Shown here in pieces: positions 39,401 through 46,603 of a stretch of 64,000 nt of DNA. The position numbers and the translations under genes were made by a program. A model generated the notes under the pieces. That model ran no database searches. It saw only the letters and a list, made by a program, of their open reading frames with translations, and was not told the origin of the DNA. Location: contig CM068546.1 in the NCBI GenBank assembly GCA_035048495.1, positions 17,304,435-17,368,434 of the forward strand, given 5' to 3'. This DNA comes from Euptelea pleiosperma. Lineage: Eukaryota > Streptophyta > Magnoliopsida > Ranunculales > Eupteleaceae. Each line of letters starts with the position of its first letter. Positions within the stretch are counted from its first letter, which is position 1.

Positions 39401-41125
39401 TTGGAAACCTGACAGGGTTCAGAAACAAAGATGGATCTAATTCAATTGATGAGTTTAGAAAAATAAGTCAATTTTCATGTATTCACTCTTCCAAAACTAA
39501 TCAGCATGGTGAGCCTTGGAGTACACTTGACTCAACAGTTTTGAGGTCTTAAATTGTTCATTATACACACAGTGAGTTGTCAAATATACATATAATTTAA
39601 CATATTTATATGTGAAATGAACTGATCATGCTTACACCAAGAAAGGATAATTCTGCAAGTAGAAATGATGAACCACATCAACTAATGATTTGAAGAGCTA
39701 AAAAGTTCTACGTGAGCACAGTTTAAATTGTACTTCTATTAACAGGGAACATGAGTTTTCTGTTTAAACGCACGAACAAGGACTGTGAGTTCATGTATGC
39801 ATGTTTGCTCGTATGCATGCCTTCTTTAGGATTACATGCTCACTAGACTTAGAAGATCCAGCAAAGCCTACTTAATCTTCATCATCAGCTAGAATACATC
39901 TCTTTGATTGTTTTCACTCTTCCATCACTCTCTTGTTATATTTTTTTTCTGTTCCACTCTCAATACTGTTTTCAGCGTGATATTGTTCTTCATATTGTTT
40001 TCAGGTGCATCATGGGGGTGCTGGAACGACAGCTGCTGGCCTTAAAGCTGCGGTAACTGCCTTAATGCATGCCTTCTATGGAGAGTTTATTCCAATTTAT
40101 TGCTAATTGTAGATCCATCTTTTTTACTGATATCTAGTGTCCAACTACCATTGTACCTTTCTTTGGAGACCAACCTTTCTGGGGAGAGCGAGTTCACGCT
40201 AGAGGAGTAGGTCCAGCTCCTATCCCAATTGATCAGTTCTCACTGCAAAAGCTGACTGATGCAATAAATTTCATGCTGGATCCCAAGGTAATATTTCGTT
40301 CCATGCAAACTTGTTTGGGCTCTGTGACAAAATATAATCTTTCCAAGAATACTATATGTGACCTATGTAAAATGATGCCAACACATGTACCATTTTTCCT
40401 CACTTCCAATCTTAAGTTGTCATGGTGGGCTGCTTCGGCTAGCTTGAGTTAAACAATCATGACAAGAGTACGTACAGCCCAATTAATATATGCATGCCAC
40501 CAGATTGTAGTCGCAAAATTATGCTGAACATTCATTGTTTCAAAGAAAGGACCTGTTATCTCCAAGTTCAGTTGAAACCAGAAGGTATGATAAGAAGGAT
40601 TCCAAAACCAGTAAGAGTATAAGTTTGAGAATACAACCAAGATTTAATGGCTAGGAAAAAGTTAATTTCTTGAACTTAAATCATACAAGTCATTTGTATC
40701 AACAACAACAAAATAAGTCATACAGGTCATTCAATCCCATCATCCTTACTGGAAGACGAGACAGAAATATAACTGCATGTATTTATTGTCCATTTTCATT
40801 TTGTAATTTTGGGCTTAGTTTTGGTAATTCAATGATTTAATGTCCATTCTTCTAGATCCTATATCTCTTAACAAAATTTCAAAGTTCCCATGCACATTAA
40901 GTAAGAGGGAACACCTTTATGGACTTCCAACAATCAATGCAGGTGAAGGAGCGTGCTGTTGAACTGGCCAAGGCCATGGAAAGCGAGGATGGAGTGGCAG
41001 GAGCCGTAAAAGCCTTCTTTAGACAGCTTCCTCCCAAAAAGTCTCTGCATGAACCATCACCAGTGCCATCGGGTTTCCTGGACCCATGCTTGGGCTCTGT
41101 AAAAAGATGTTTTGGTTGTTCTTGA
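9899..41125 (+). CDS. UGT80: Sterol 3-beta-glucosyltransferase (UGT80 family), 3' nine exons, 5' part absent
   Basis: Family role: transfers glucose from UDP-glucose to the 3-hydroxyl of membrane sterols to make steryl glucosides. Nine exons were placed by hand: 9899-9962, 10252-10309, 10423-10600, 24195-24325, 38109-38211, 38354-38430, 40005-40052, 40138-40287 and 40943-41125. All eight introns begin GT and end AG, codon phase is kept at every junction, and the joined 992 nt are open to a TGA. Recognisable motifs are the GHTHVAEAL start, [12 protein letters not shown], the glycine-rich [16 protein letters not shown] and [19 protein letters not shown] of the UDP-sugar pocket, and the FGCS end typical of plant UGT80 proteins. 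About 330 codons are seen against roughly 600 in the family, so the N-terminal half lies upstream of the window or is lost. No stop or frameshift was found in the exons, so the gene may be functional if its 5' exons exist. Confidence 0.9.
10252..10309 (+). CDS. UGT80: UGT80 exon b
   Basis: Flanked by ATCAACAG and GTGAGC. It completes a Thr codon from exon a and encodes [19 protein letters not shown], ending in phase 0. The intron before it is 289 bp. Confidence 0.88.
10423..10600 (+). CDS. UGT80: UGT80 exon c
   Basis: Acceptor TTTTGCAG, donor GTATTT. It encodes a 59-residue segment starting [17 protein letters not shown] and ending SPHLVPKPK, plus one base of an Asp codon completed 13.6 kb downstream. 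An ORF reading on through the donor is only intron read-through. Confidence 0.9.
10857..11074. repeat. Imperfect direct repeat of about 80 bp in the giant intron
   Basis: A block near 10857-10938 and another near 10994-11074 share TTCAACTAAT-like starts and the ends CATATTTCACATGTT-CTGTAAG-TTTC, a period of about 137 bp. The rest of 10601-11421 is AT-rich intron with no gene seen. Confidence 0.5.
11427..13526. repeat. Solo LTR (about 2.1 kb), start TGTCACGCCCC, duplication ATAAA
   Basis: Starts TGTCACGCCCCGC and ends GGCATTGCA, with ATAAA on both sides (11422-11426 and 13527-13531). The start resembles the other TGTCACGCC-type LTRs of this window, most closely the one at 31559. It contains a 63-bp minisatellite. 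The AT-rich duplication could arise by chance, so the right end is less sure than the left. Confidence 0.65.
12478..12836. repeat. 63-bp minisatellite with a palindromic AAACCCTAA motif
   Basis: GATCATAAAATATTA recurs at 12518, 12581, 12644, 12706 and 12769, a period of 62-63 bp, with a partial sixth unit. Each unit carries TTAGGGTT-CG-AAACCCTAA, a palindrome built from the telomere-like plant telo-box. Because 63 is a multiple of three, a short ORF runs through it; I regard that as a by-product. Confidence 0.9.
13720..13882 (+). pseudogene. L1 LINE 'host' remnant, left part
   Basis: Minor ORF-less stretch that reads like the part of L1 ORF2 after the reverse transcriptase; near the junction it gives [14 protein letters not shown]. 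It stops exactly at the left LTR of the 13883-23187 element and resumes after the matching duplication AGGTC at 23188, so the two parts are one LINE split by an insertion. Earlier sequence from 13532 is probably also LINE but is too decayed to be certain. Confidence 0.6.
13883..14208 (+). repeat. Left LTR of the gene-carrying element (326 bp)
   Basis: Starts TGATGCAGGATC and ends TGGCGTCA. Shares long tracts such as TTTAGATAGAGTTCTA and GATTGTAAGCTTTGATTTTA with the right LTR. About 145 bp between these tracts is missing relative to the right copy. Confidence 0.75.
14212..14224 (+). other. Primer-binding site, initiator-Met tRNA type
   Basis: TTGGTATCAAAGC lies three bases after the LTR end; the usual Copia site is TTGGTATCAGAGC. 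Confidence 0.75.
14336..14592 (+). pseudogene. atpB: Plastid atpB 3' fragment (ATP synthase CF1 beta) in the nucleus
   Basis: From about 14338 the reading gives [14 protein letters not shown], then a TGA where plastid genes have CGA (Arg), then [20 protein letters not shown] and on to VESKLKK and the stop. This is the C-terminal end of the beta subunit of the chloroplast ATP synthase. The ATGA overlap with atpE is kept as in plastid genomes. The C-to-T stop and the missing N-terminal 85% show a dead nuclear copy of plastid DNA. Confidence 0.9.
14601..14960 (+). pseudogene. atpE: Plastid atpE, nearly complete (ATP synthase CF1 epsilon), 3' end replaced
   Basis: Starts [20 protein letters not shown], overlapping the atpB stop (ATGA), and keeps the conserved core [19 protein letters not shown] through to EANLAL. 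The family is about 133 residues; here about 120 match before the sequence changes abruptly after CTCTCAAG at 14960 into LINE sequence, so an ORF continuing to 15071 is a fusion with unrelated DNA. No stops occur in the matching part. It has no bacterial-type ribosome site context beyond the atpB overlap and would not be expected to function in the nucleus. Confidence 0.92.
15461..16582. repeat. Solo LTR (1,122 bp) inside the L1
   Basis: Begins TGATGCAGGAC and ends GTCCGCATCA. Flanks are GTGGT (15456-15460) and GTGAC (16583-16587), a decayed 5-bp duplication with two transitions. L1 ORF2 reads on across the two junctions, which fixes the boundaries. It contains only short ORFs. Confidence 0.7.
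17600..21264. repeat. Solo LTR (3,665 bp), TGTCACGCC family, inside the L1
   Basis: Starts TGTCACGCCCCGAAT and ends GTTTTACA. Flanks are ATACA (17595-17599) and ACACA (21265-21269), one transition apart. The L1 C-terminal reading stops at the left flank and resumes after the right. The length and opening (CGGCACCCGAAC..GACCCGAA) match the copy at 25162-28789, so both belong to one family, probably Gypsy. Short ORFs inside are not recognised. Confidence 0.75.
21444..21665 (+). mobile_element. tRNA-derived SINE-like insertion
   Basis: Follows the L1 poly(A). A box-B-like GAGTTCAACTCTCC near 21498 lies after GGGTTGAGTACTGATGGCC, and the copy ends GGTTTCT plus a short A run. Imperfect duplications AGATCTCCGCC (21433-21443) and AGAACTCCGTC (21665-21675) flank it, with two mismatches in 11. 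Confidence 0.45.
21676..22063 (+). other. Unassigned interior of the gene-carrying element
   Basis: Contains a decayed reading near 21750-21920 (ETLETKL, then [19 protein letters not shown], ending at a TAG) that looks like a coiled coil. I do not recognise the source gene. It may be a third captured host fragment. Confidence 0.3.
22064..22300 (+). pseudogene. Chloroplast chaperonin-60 (Cpn60) fragment
   Basis: Reads [19 protein letters not shown], then [36 protein letters not shown] and [13 protein letters not shown]. This is the part of the plastid Cpn60 (RuBisCO-binding protein) that follows the apical domain. It covers about 80 of the family's ~580 residues. An ATG at 22004 opens a slightly longer ORF, but residues before AIKAPG do not match. 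No intron is seen inside the fragment. It lies in the interior of the 13883-23187 element, so it may have been captured as cDNA or genomic DNA. Confidence 0.85.
22716..23187 (+). repeat. Right LTR of the gene-carrying element (472 bp)
   Basis: Starts TGATGCGGGAGC, ends GTCCTGCATCA and is followed by AGGTC. The purine-rich CCAAGAGGG just before it is a possible polypurine tract. Bases 22301-22715 before it hold no recognised gene. Confidence 0.75.
23188..23720 (+). pseudogene. L1 LINE 'host' remnant, right part
   Basis: Continues the LINE cut at 13882. Readings include [52 protein letters not shown] and NVLLGKWLF, which is the standard order after the L1 reverse transcriptase. Stops and frameshifts are frequent. 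The bases from 23720 to 24194 are plain intron with a (GT)n run at about 23938-23956. Confidence 0.75.
24195..24325 (+). CDS. UGT80: UGT80 exon d, isolated between two giant introns
   Basis: Acceptor GATTTGCAG, donor GTGAGT. It encodes a 44-codon segment from [17 protein letters not shown] to [12 protein letters not shown], the conserved stretch at the start of the nucleotide-binding domain. It sits 13,594 bp after exon c and 13,783 bp before exon e, so it could be skipped if splicing is imperfect. Confidence 0.9.
24326..25156. other. UGT80 intron sequence with a (TA)n microsatellite
   Basis: No gene recognised. A (TA)n run lies at about 24446-24475. Confidence 0.6.
25162..28789. repeat. Solo LTR (3,628 bp), TGTCACRC family, perfect duplication ATTTC
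   Basis: Starts TGTCACACTCCGAATCCGGG and ends GGGTATTACA. ATTTC is at 25157-25161 and 28790-28794. Its length and opening match the copy at 17600-21264. Short ORFs inside (for example 26332-26535, minus) have no known motif. Confidence 0.85.
28795..29430. other. Intron spacer, nothing recognised
   Basis: AT-rich, with stops in all frames and no repeats that I can see. Confidence 0.5.
29430..30220 (-). pseudogene. Decayed L1 LINE fragment (zf-RVT region)
   Basis: On the minus strand short readings recall the L1 C-terminus: [23 protein letters not shown] with [10 protein letters not shown], and [10 protein letters not shown], then [13 protein letters not shown]. The order fits the zinc-finger end of L1 ORF2. 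Frameshifts are many, and the call rests on weak similarity. Confidence 0.45.
30225..30430 (-). repeat. RTE-type LINE 3' tail
   Basis: AAAGCCTTATCCCAACTATT, continuing TGGGGTCAGCTAC, is the well-known 3' tail repeat of plant RTE-like LINEs and related short elements, here in reverse. ATGTCTTCGGATCATTATTA upstream of it is also typical of that tail. Confidence 0.55.
30797..31331. repeat. Long palindromic inverted duplication (two arms of about 255 bp)
   Basis: The complement of 30797-31050 aligns with 31072-31331 over almost the whole length, with substitutions and few gaps: for example CTACCCTCCCTTCGTCAG on the right matches CTGCCCTCCCTTCGTCAG from the left, and CACTACACCATTTC is shared exactly. 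The loop is about 20 bases. Weak parallel readings on the two strands (PPFVSLL, FSLWHYTIS) suggest both arms come from one sequence. No terminal duplication was found. Confidence 0.75.
31332..31553 (-). other. Unassigned flank of the 31559 LTR
   Basis: A 78-codon minus ORF (31321-31557) and a 97-codon minus ORF beyond the LTR (34654-34947) flank the solo LTR and may once have been one reading frame. I recognise neither. Confidence 0.35.
32420..32867. repeat. 52-bp tandem repeat split by a MITE
   Basis: ATAGCGCCCATACCTTTAGG recurs at 32734, 32786 and (as ATGGCGCCCATACC) 32838. A partial unit before the MITE shares GATTACATAAA. Confidence 0.8.
32473..32727. mobile_element. MITE (255 bp), 8-bp duplication AATGCAAT
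   Basis: AATGCAAT is at 32465-32472 and 32728-32735. The ends are CTATGATGCCCGGATAC and the complement of CTATGATACCCGGATAC, and the GGATACGG/CCGTATCC motifs extend the imperfect inverted repeat inward. The 8-bp duplication suggests hAT mobilisation. Confidence 0.8.
32914..33298. mobile_element. MITE (385 bp), 8-10 bp duplication ATACTACT(CA)
   Basis: ATACTACTCA occurs at 32906-32915 and 33299-33308. Ends read CATAGTCACAAAG and the complement of CCTAGTCACAAA. The interior is rich in AATCGG/CCGATT motifs in both orientations. The duplication can be read as 8 bp (hAT) or 9-10 bp (Mutator). Confidence 0.75.
34777..36479. other. Unassigned intron sequence with an LTR-like promoter stretch
   Basis: No protein recognised. 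TATAAATAAGG at 36120-36130, followed by a pyrimidine-rich leader, resembles the R region of an LTR, but I could not define ends. Confidence 0.35.
36480..37625 (-). pseudogene. RTE-type LINE reverse transcriptase remnant
   Basis: On the minus strand from 37621: [20 protein letters not shown], then [39 protein letters not shown] and then, after an 802-bp insertion, [14 protein letters not shown] near 36620-36580. This is the standard RTE reverse-transcriptase order (GPDGIP, NYRGI, MKLWERV). The core catalytic part is missing or unreadable beyond 36480. Confidence 0.75.
36620..37421. mobile_element. hAT-like non-autonomous transposon, copy 2 (802 bp)
   Basis: Same family as 1719-2781, sharing ends (CAAGGAAATAAATTTC both sides) and most of the interior. 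It lacks about 230 bp found in copy 1 (roughly 2425-2660 there). Flanks are CTCATAAG (36612-36619) and CTCATAAA (37422-37429). It splits the RTE remnant between NYRGI and WERV. Confidence 0.85.
37630..38108. other. End of the second giant UGT80 intron
   Basis: No gene; an ORF at 37869-38222 is intron reading into exon e. Confidence 0.6.
38109..38211 (+). CDS. UGT80: UGT80 exon e
   Basis: The acceptor is CATGAAG, with a weak pyrimidine tract; the donor is GTAAGT. It encodes [20 protein letters not shown] followed by [14 protein letters not shown], plus one base. Confidence 0.88.
38354..38430 (+). CDS. UGT80: UGT80 exon f
   Basis: Strong acceptor TTTTTTTTCCAG, donor GTAAGA. It encodes [19 protein letters not shown] followed by LQCRAV, the first part of the plant glycosyltransferase signature region. 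The residue after WLF is Leu, where relatives usually have Pro. Confidence 0.88.
38688..38960 (+). mobile_element. 5'-truncated L1 LINE tail with 15-bp target duplication
   Basis: TTCGGTCCTATTCAC is at 38673-38687 and 38961-38975. The insert reads [15 protein letters not shown] and ends in a 15-base A run, as expected of target-primed reverse transcription. It lies in the intron before exon g. Confidence 0.9.
40005..40052 (+). CDS. UGT80: UGT80 exon g
   Basis: A 16-codon exon encoding [16 protein letters not shown], the glycine-rich UDP-sugar contact. Acceptor TTTTCAG, donor GTAACT. The 1,574-bp intron before it carries an L1 insertion. Confidence 0.9.
40138..40287 (+). CDS. UGT80: UGT80 exon h
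   Basis: Acceptor ATATCTAG, donor GTAATA, with an 85-bp intron before it. Fifty codons run from [20 protein letters not shown] to INFMLDPK, holding the D-Q pair that contacts the sugar in this family. Confidence 0.9.
40943..41125 (+). CDS. UGT80: UGT80 terminal exon i and stop
   Basis: Acceptor ATGCAG. Sixty codons begin [20 protein letters not shown] and end KRCFGCS followed by TGA. An ATG at 40919 would extend it upstream, but those bases are intron. Confidence 0.9.
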   Translation: MKERAVELAKAMESEDGVAGAVKAFFRQLPPKKSLHEPSPVPSGFLDPCLGSVKRCFGCS

Positions 41126-42599
41126 TTGTCACTCCATGTTTTTTCCCCATGTATTTAGGTTCGATTATCACATTCTGATGATGTAACTTGTCCCAATGTA
41201 AGATTGTTTCTGGGCCTCCCTTTGTTCGCATCTATTTTTTTTTTTTTTTTTTCTTTTGGGAGGTGTACACAAGTTTTGAATTGATCTCCTATTATTATCA
41301 TCATAGATAAGAGTGTAACAAGGTACTTTGGTTCTTTTGTTTATCTACGTGCTTTAGCGCTTTTCATACTATTGAGTTATTCATAGCACGACGATTTACA
41401 CTAGTGTTTCTGGCTCGTCTATGGGTTTCGTGTCCAATTAAAATCTAGACCGAGGGTGCCAAATTAGTCCAAATTCAACATTTAGTTAAGGGTTGATAGC
41501 TATTCAACCACCTCTATGATTTATGATCACACGATTGTTTTCAAAGTGGGATCCCTTGCCTCCAAGGTCAACAGGTATTAATTGGGAATAAAATTGGAGA
41601 GCTTAAAAATAAAATGATTTAAGCAAAGCAAATGCAACTTGTGATTTGAAGAAAACTGACAGTCGGGTATCTTTATAATGAATGACAATGATAAATGCAA
41701 GTGCATTCTCGACAAGGAATACTAAAATATGAGACAAGGAATACTAAAATAAGAGTCACTTCAACCGATGACAACGGAGAAAACTAAACAATTGCAAACA
41801 TGTAGTCGAGAAATAAAATTAGGACTCAAATTAGATCCTCAAAAGTCTTAATAGCGCAAACAGGCGGCATGAGCTGAGCATTGCTACATTGATCTGATGA
41901 CAAAATAGTCTGCAATCAGGCTAAGAAATCTTGTGTGATTGAAAGAATAATACTAGCGAGTTTATAGAAACACTAGTGAGCAAAGTGTGTTCACAAAACT
42001 GATGTTAACGTTGGGGAAATGGTTGTATTTGATTGACTTGTAGGCTCTACAAAGAGAACCTTTTATAGGCATTCAAAGCATGCTATTGGCTATACTTGGG
42101 TGGTGTTGGTAAAAAAAAATTTCAGACAAGTTTGAAACTGGGACAATCACACCGTTTGGTAATCACTTGAAATTCAGTCACTGAAATTTAGTGATTTTTT
42201 AAGTCATCCTCCTCTACTTAATGTAGTAAGACATTTTGGTTGAATGAGGTAAGTGATGGAATCTTTAAAAAGATTCTAAAATTCATTCAAAAATACCCAA
42301 TATGTGCCCTTGTATCAAAGCTCTATAAAATATCTACAAAAATGTCCCAATAAACATTTTAAAATACCTACCAAACACTATCTTAGTTAAGCTAAGTGAG
42401 CTAACTTTTTACTTCCCTAAGTCGGCGTCCATTTCAATTGCAACTTGACTTTCCAATTCAAAATTTTCCTTTATTGATCGCATTTATCCTGTCAAGATTC
42501 TAAGCTATCTTAATCATTCTCGACTAAAAGGCAACTGGTGGGTTTTAAACTCTTAGAGATATTTGCATAACCACTTTTCTAGGACCGGATCATAAACAA
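41126..42599. other. UGT80 3' flank
   Basis: Likely 3' untranslated region at first, then spacer with a T17 run at about 41237-41253. Around 42165-42380, CCGTTTGGTAATCACTT and CTACCAAACACTATC could be ends of a MITE, but no clear duplication was found. Confidence 0.4.
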
Positions 42600-43349
42600 A
42601 GTTCAATAGGACTCCTCCCTAAAATGTCACGTGGCACTCTTTTTAGCCCACTGGCCCCATGAATATTTGGCATATCCCTTAGTGGACCTACGCACCAAAA
42701 ACGGACTGATCGATGATTTCTAGCTGTTGGATTTGGGCTTTCTTCGTCACGGGCTTCATGATTTCTAGCTGTTGGATTTGAGCTTTTTTCGTCACGGGCT
42801 TCATGAAAAGGCCTGGGGGTTTTCTAATTTTATTGTGAGAAGAGCCAATTCAAGAGTGGAGTTCAGATATTGAGAATTATGTAAAGTCAATTTCAATAAT
42901 TGAAGCCTTAGATAAAGATAGAAGCCACAAAATCCCACGTGACAAGCCTAATTAAAAAGACTATGTAACAGTTGTGTAGCATTCTCTTCCATGGGAAATT
43001 CTATAAATAGGGGGACTTGTGGTGAGAAAGATGTGCTTTTGCATTCTTTGTTTCTAGGGGCTCCTACTTTGCCCATTTTATTTTGGCCTTGTAACTTAAG
43101 AGATTTCCTCCAACTCTCCAAACTTACTTGTGTAACCTAAGTGCTTTGGTCATGTAACCTGTGATTTGAGTATATTAAAGATTAAAATCAGGTTTTTATC
43201 CCATCATCCATCCATGTGTGTGTGCTTGTGTTGCCTAACTACAACAACTACCTCAACATCCAAGAACTTGTTGATCTTCCACGCTAGCAAACTTATTTTA
43301 GTGGGGGTTTCTGAAACTTAGCTAAAGTAGAAAAATGAAGAGAATCTAA
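42600..43349 (+). promoter_or_regulatory. LTR-like promoter region with TATA box
   Basis: CTATAAATAG at 43001-43010 is followed by a leader-like stretch. A 45-bp tandem duplication lies at 42713-42757 and 42758-42802. I could not place LTR ends. Confidence 0.35.
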
Positions 43350-43520
43350 ATTTTCATGCGAATAGTCGATTTTCGTCTAAAGAACGTGTTCTATACAATG
43401 GAAGAAACTCTTACATAGAAAAATCAACGAAAAGAGAAGTTCTACGTAGGAGAATATGACACCGCTAAAAGGATAATAACTTAAAATAAGCACTTTTGAG
43501 CGACTATCAATTATCTATAT
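43350..43520 (-). repeat. Start of an Athila-like LTR, inverted
   Basis: The complement matches 58580-58760, the first 170 bp of the LTR at the right of the window, at roughly 85% by eye (shared GGAAGAAACTCTTAC and ACGTAGGAGAAT). Many differences are C/T or G/A. Confidence 0.8.
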
Positions 43521-43539
43521 CTTTACTTTCTTTAATAGC

Positions 43540-44170
43540 ATAGTTTTAGGATGAAACCTACTAGTTAATGATCTTAATATTTTCTAACAATTTTAGATTC
43601 AATGATGGCTTCGCTAAGACCTCACATAGATTTAATTATACCACTTAGTTTAGTATAGAATTCAGTAAAGGTTTCATCGTCATTTATTTTAATAATTTTA
43701 AATTGAGTTATTAGCATTTGTAGTTTAGATATTTTTACAGAGTTTGTACCTTCATGTGTAGTCTCTAAAATATCCTAAGCATGCATAATATATTTACATG
43801 CAATAACTCGTTAGAATTCATTTGGAGATAAAGAGTATTAAATTACATTTAAGGCCCTATTGTTACAATTATATGCATCTTTATCTATATAATAGACCAA
43901 ACACTTTTATTTTTATTTTTAACGCGGTTTTATAGCCAACAGTGATTTCTTCAATGGGCGAAGTCCAACCCACTTCGATGGATTCCCAAATCATTCCATC
44001 CAATTATTTTAGGAGTATACTCATCCTAGCCTTCCAATAGGCGTAGTTTGAGCCATCGAACAAAGGAGGTCGAGAAACAGAGTTACCCTCCTCTTTTATA
44101 GCCATATCAAAGAAACGAATCTCACTTAGGTGTTTAGACCTTTGCACAAGTGTTAGGCTCTGATACAAAT
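43540..44170 (-). pseudogene. Copia gag start and primer-binding site
   Basis: On the minus strand TTTGTATCAGAGCC (44169-44156) matches the Met-tRNA primer site, and an ATG at 44105 opens a gag reading with SRPPLFDGSNYAYWKARMSI, then a stop, then DGMIWESIEVGWTSP. Sequence below about 43900 is stop-rich. Only the 5' end of the element is left. Confidence 0.8.
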
Positions 44171-44985
44171 TGAAGTTCCCTTGATAATGATACGAAAGGA
44201 CCTAGAGTGGGGTGAATAGGTCTATTAATTTTAAGCCTAGGTTGATTACTAATATGCTTAAATAGAGCAATCAGTCAAAGACAATAAAAGTAAAGAGACA
44301 AAAATCAACAACACAAGTATTTATAGTGATTCGGTATATCAACACATACGTCCACTCTCAGAATAGTTCCACTGAGCTTAGCACATTTTTAATATCTAAG
44401 AAACCTTACATTAATATTGAATAAGGTAAAGGACCCAGTCTCGATCGCAATCGATATAGTCAAAGTATGGTCGCAACCAAACTCTAGCTCAGTCAAGATT
44501 CTACTTGACTCGAGCAGCACAACAGTATTATAGATGATTTAGTAATCACTAGAGTTTTTAGAAAAACTCTCAACTAACAAACACATTACCTCTCAACTGA
44601 GATTGACGAGGAACATAGCTTCAATGTTGTTGAAGCTAAACCAATGTTGCATATCAGAACCACAGCGTGCACCAATCATCGAGTCGATCTGGAATTGAAG
44701 AATGCAGACCACCAAAGACGATCCCCCACAAGGCAAGCACACCATCGAGGCAAGCACGAGGGCAAGGGAGCAAGAATGAAAGCTAAGAAGCTTAAAACAA
44801 ATCTTTTGGTAATGAAGAGCTCAAGAGAAGGCTGGGTGAATTGGTGAGTATTGAGGCAAGGGAGGAGGGGTATTTATAGTCAAAGGGGTAGGGAAATGCG
44901 GGCTCGTGATTTGTGGGTTTCTGAGACCCTATCGCTCGGTCTTACTGAGACCGGTCACCCGGTCTGACAAATAGTCATATCTAGG
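44171..44985 (-). repeat. 5' LTR of the Copia gag fragment (truncated upstream)
   Basis: Ends GGGAACTTCA next to the primer site, has the C-rich TTCACCCCACTCTAGG before it and a TATAAATA box (44878-44871). GACCGGTC-type motifs at 44930-44975 lie upstream of the TATA box. Beyond 44985 the sequence matches another element, so the far part is lost. Confidence 0.65.
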
Positions 44986-46440
44986 GACCTTGTCCATTGG
45001 GGCCCACAACTGACTTCCAGAGCCTATGACCAAAGCTAAAAAGCCAACAAGTTAAAGACAAGAAGCTATAGGTCGAATGCGGGTAGAGTCAGAGGATCGA
45101 AGAACTAAAGAGACGACTAAGAGAGCAGAAGAGTCAAGCCACGAGAGAAGAGATTAAGGAGATTAAAGCCTAAACAACTAACACGTTCAGTTGGTGAAGC
45201 TTGGAAAAGACCAAATCAGAGACCAGGGTTCAAGACCTTCTGCCAGCATTTTTCTCTCATTTATCTCTATTTCTCTCCCTTCTCTATACCTTATCTCTTC
45301 TCAATCTCAACCATCCGATCCTCTCTCCCATCACCATCACTCTATCCCACGGTCCACATTGGCTGATCATTACCACCCATCTCTCGCCAACATCATCACC
45401 ATCCGATCATCTACCCGCTCATCCATCCGGCTAACCACTAAATTCCTATCATCACACCCATTCACTATGCGATCGCCACACGATCTACAAAAATAGTTGT
45501 CCAAGAGAAGGTGATTTTAGCATGCATGGGTGGTGTATCCATCAAGGGGCCACCAAAATAGATGGTCAAAATCACGAAAATATTAGAAATGTTGATTTTT
45601 CAAAAACATAAAGATTTTGGAAAGATATAATTGGTTTTGATTTTAAAAGAAAATTTCTTTCATAAAAAGAATGTTTCTTTTACAAGAAAAGTCCAAAACT
45701 TTGAATAAATAGGAAATTTATTACAAAAAGGAATTTTCTCTAAAGAAACTTTCCAAAAAGCAATAACAGATGATTTTAAAATTACGAAGATAATTTTTTT
45801 TAAATAAAAACATTTCTAAAAAGATGGTTGGGCGTTGACCCACAAATGGCACACTCTCTCCCAATAAAAAGCCACTCATGGCTCATTCCCCTTAGGTTCC
45901 CCTTTCTAATTTTCATCTCCATCTTACCTTTTTCCCTAGCACAAAAGTACAAAAAGGTAAAAAAAAAAAAAACAATCAGCGTCTCTTCCTTTCCTTTTTA
46001 TTGAACAGCTCTATCATCTTCTTCTCAACGCAGCTCCAAGAACCATGGTTTGCTCACCTCTTTCTCTCTTCTTCTTCTCCTTCTTTATCTCTCTCTAATC
46101 TCTTCTTTTATTATTTTTTTAGTTGAGTTTTATTTGCTTTATTTCTTTAAGTATTTTTAATTCAAGTATTGCAAGTTAAAGTTATTTTTAATAAACGAAG
46201 TTTATTTTTGTATTTTATTTTATTTTATGGCATATTTATTTATTTTTATTAATGTTGTAGGTAATTCCCCTATCATATAAAAAATATTTTAAAAGTCCTC
46301 TTCCACAATTCTCATCTCTCCACCATTTTAAACATTTCCTTGTTTGCTTTCTTTAATATTACTTCTCTAACCCAAGTGCGGATTCTACATCCGACTTTTC
46401 ACTGTGCAAAGAATTGTTAAATTTTACAGGATCAAAGTCT
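44985..46440 (+). repeat. Athila-like LTR, middle and end
   Basis: Matches 58840-61380 in patches, for example GACCAGGGTT followed by TTTTTCTCTCA and, near the end, AAGTGCGGATTCTACATCCGA against GAGTGCGGACGATATCCGA. It is shorter than the right-hand copy. Bases 46441-46598 are unassigned. Confidence 0.65.
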
Positions 46441-46603
46441 CAGAAAAATAATGCTGATTTAAGGACTAACAGTGCCACCGACTGGAAAAGCCTTAAATCA
46501 TTCGTCTCTTTGCCGCACTTGGAATCATCGAGACGCGCTCTCCCAAGAATATGGTAGAAGATCAATAACGGTTACTATACCCTAAATTTTCGTTCTAGGG
46601 TAT

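Noticed and set aside
40919..40942. An ATG extending the last UGT80 exon upstream
   Set aside because: The bases lie before a good acceptor (ATGCAG), and the family sequence resumes exactly after it.
42165..42380. Possible MITE with CCGTTTGGTA / TACCAAACAC ends
   Set aside because: Ends match over few bases and no target duplication was found.
44930..44945. GACCCTATCG shared with the Athila-like LTR at 58816
   Set aside because: Isolated ten-base match within what looks like the Copia LTR; most likely chance, so the element boundary was kept near 44985.
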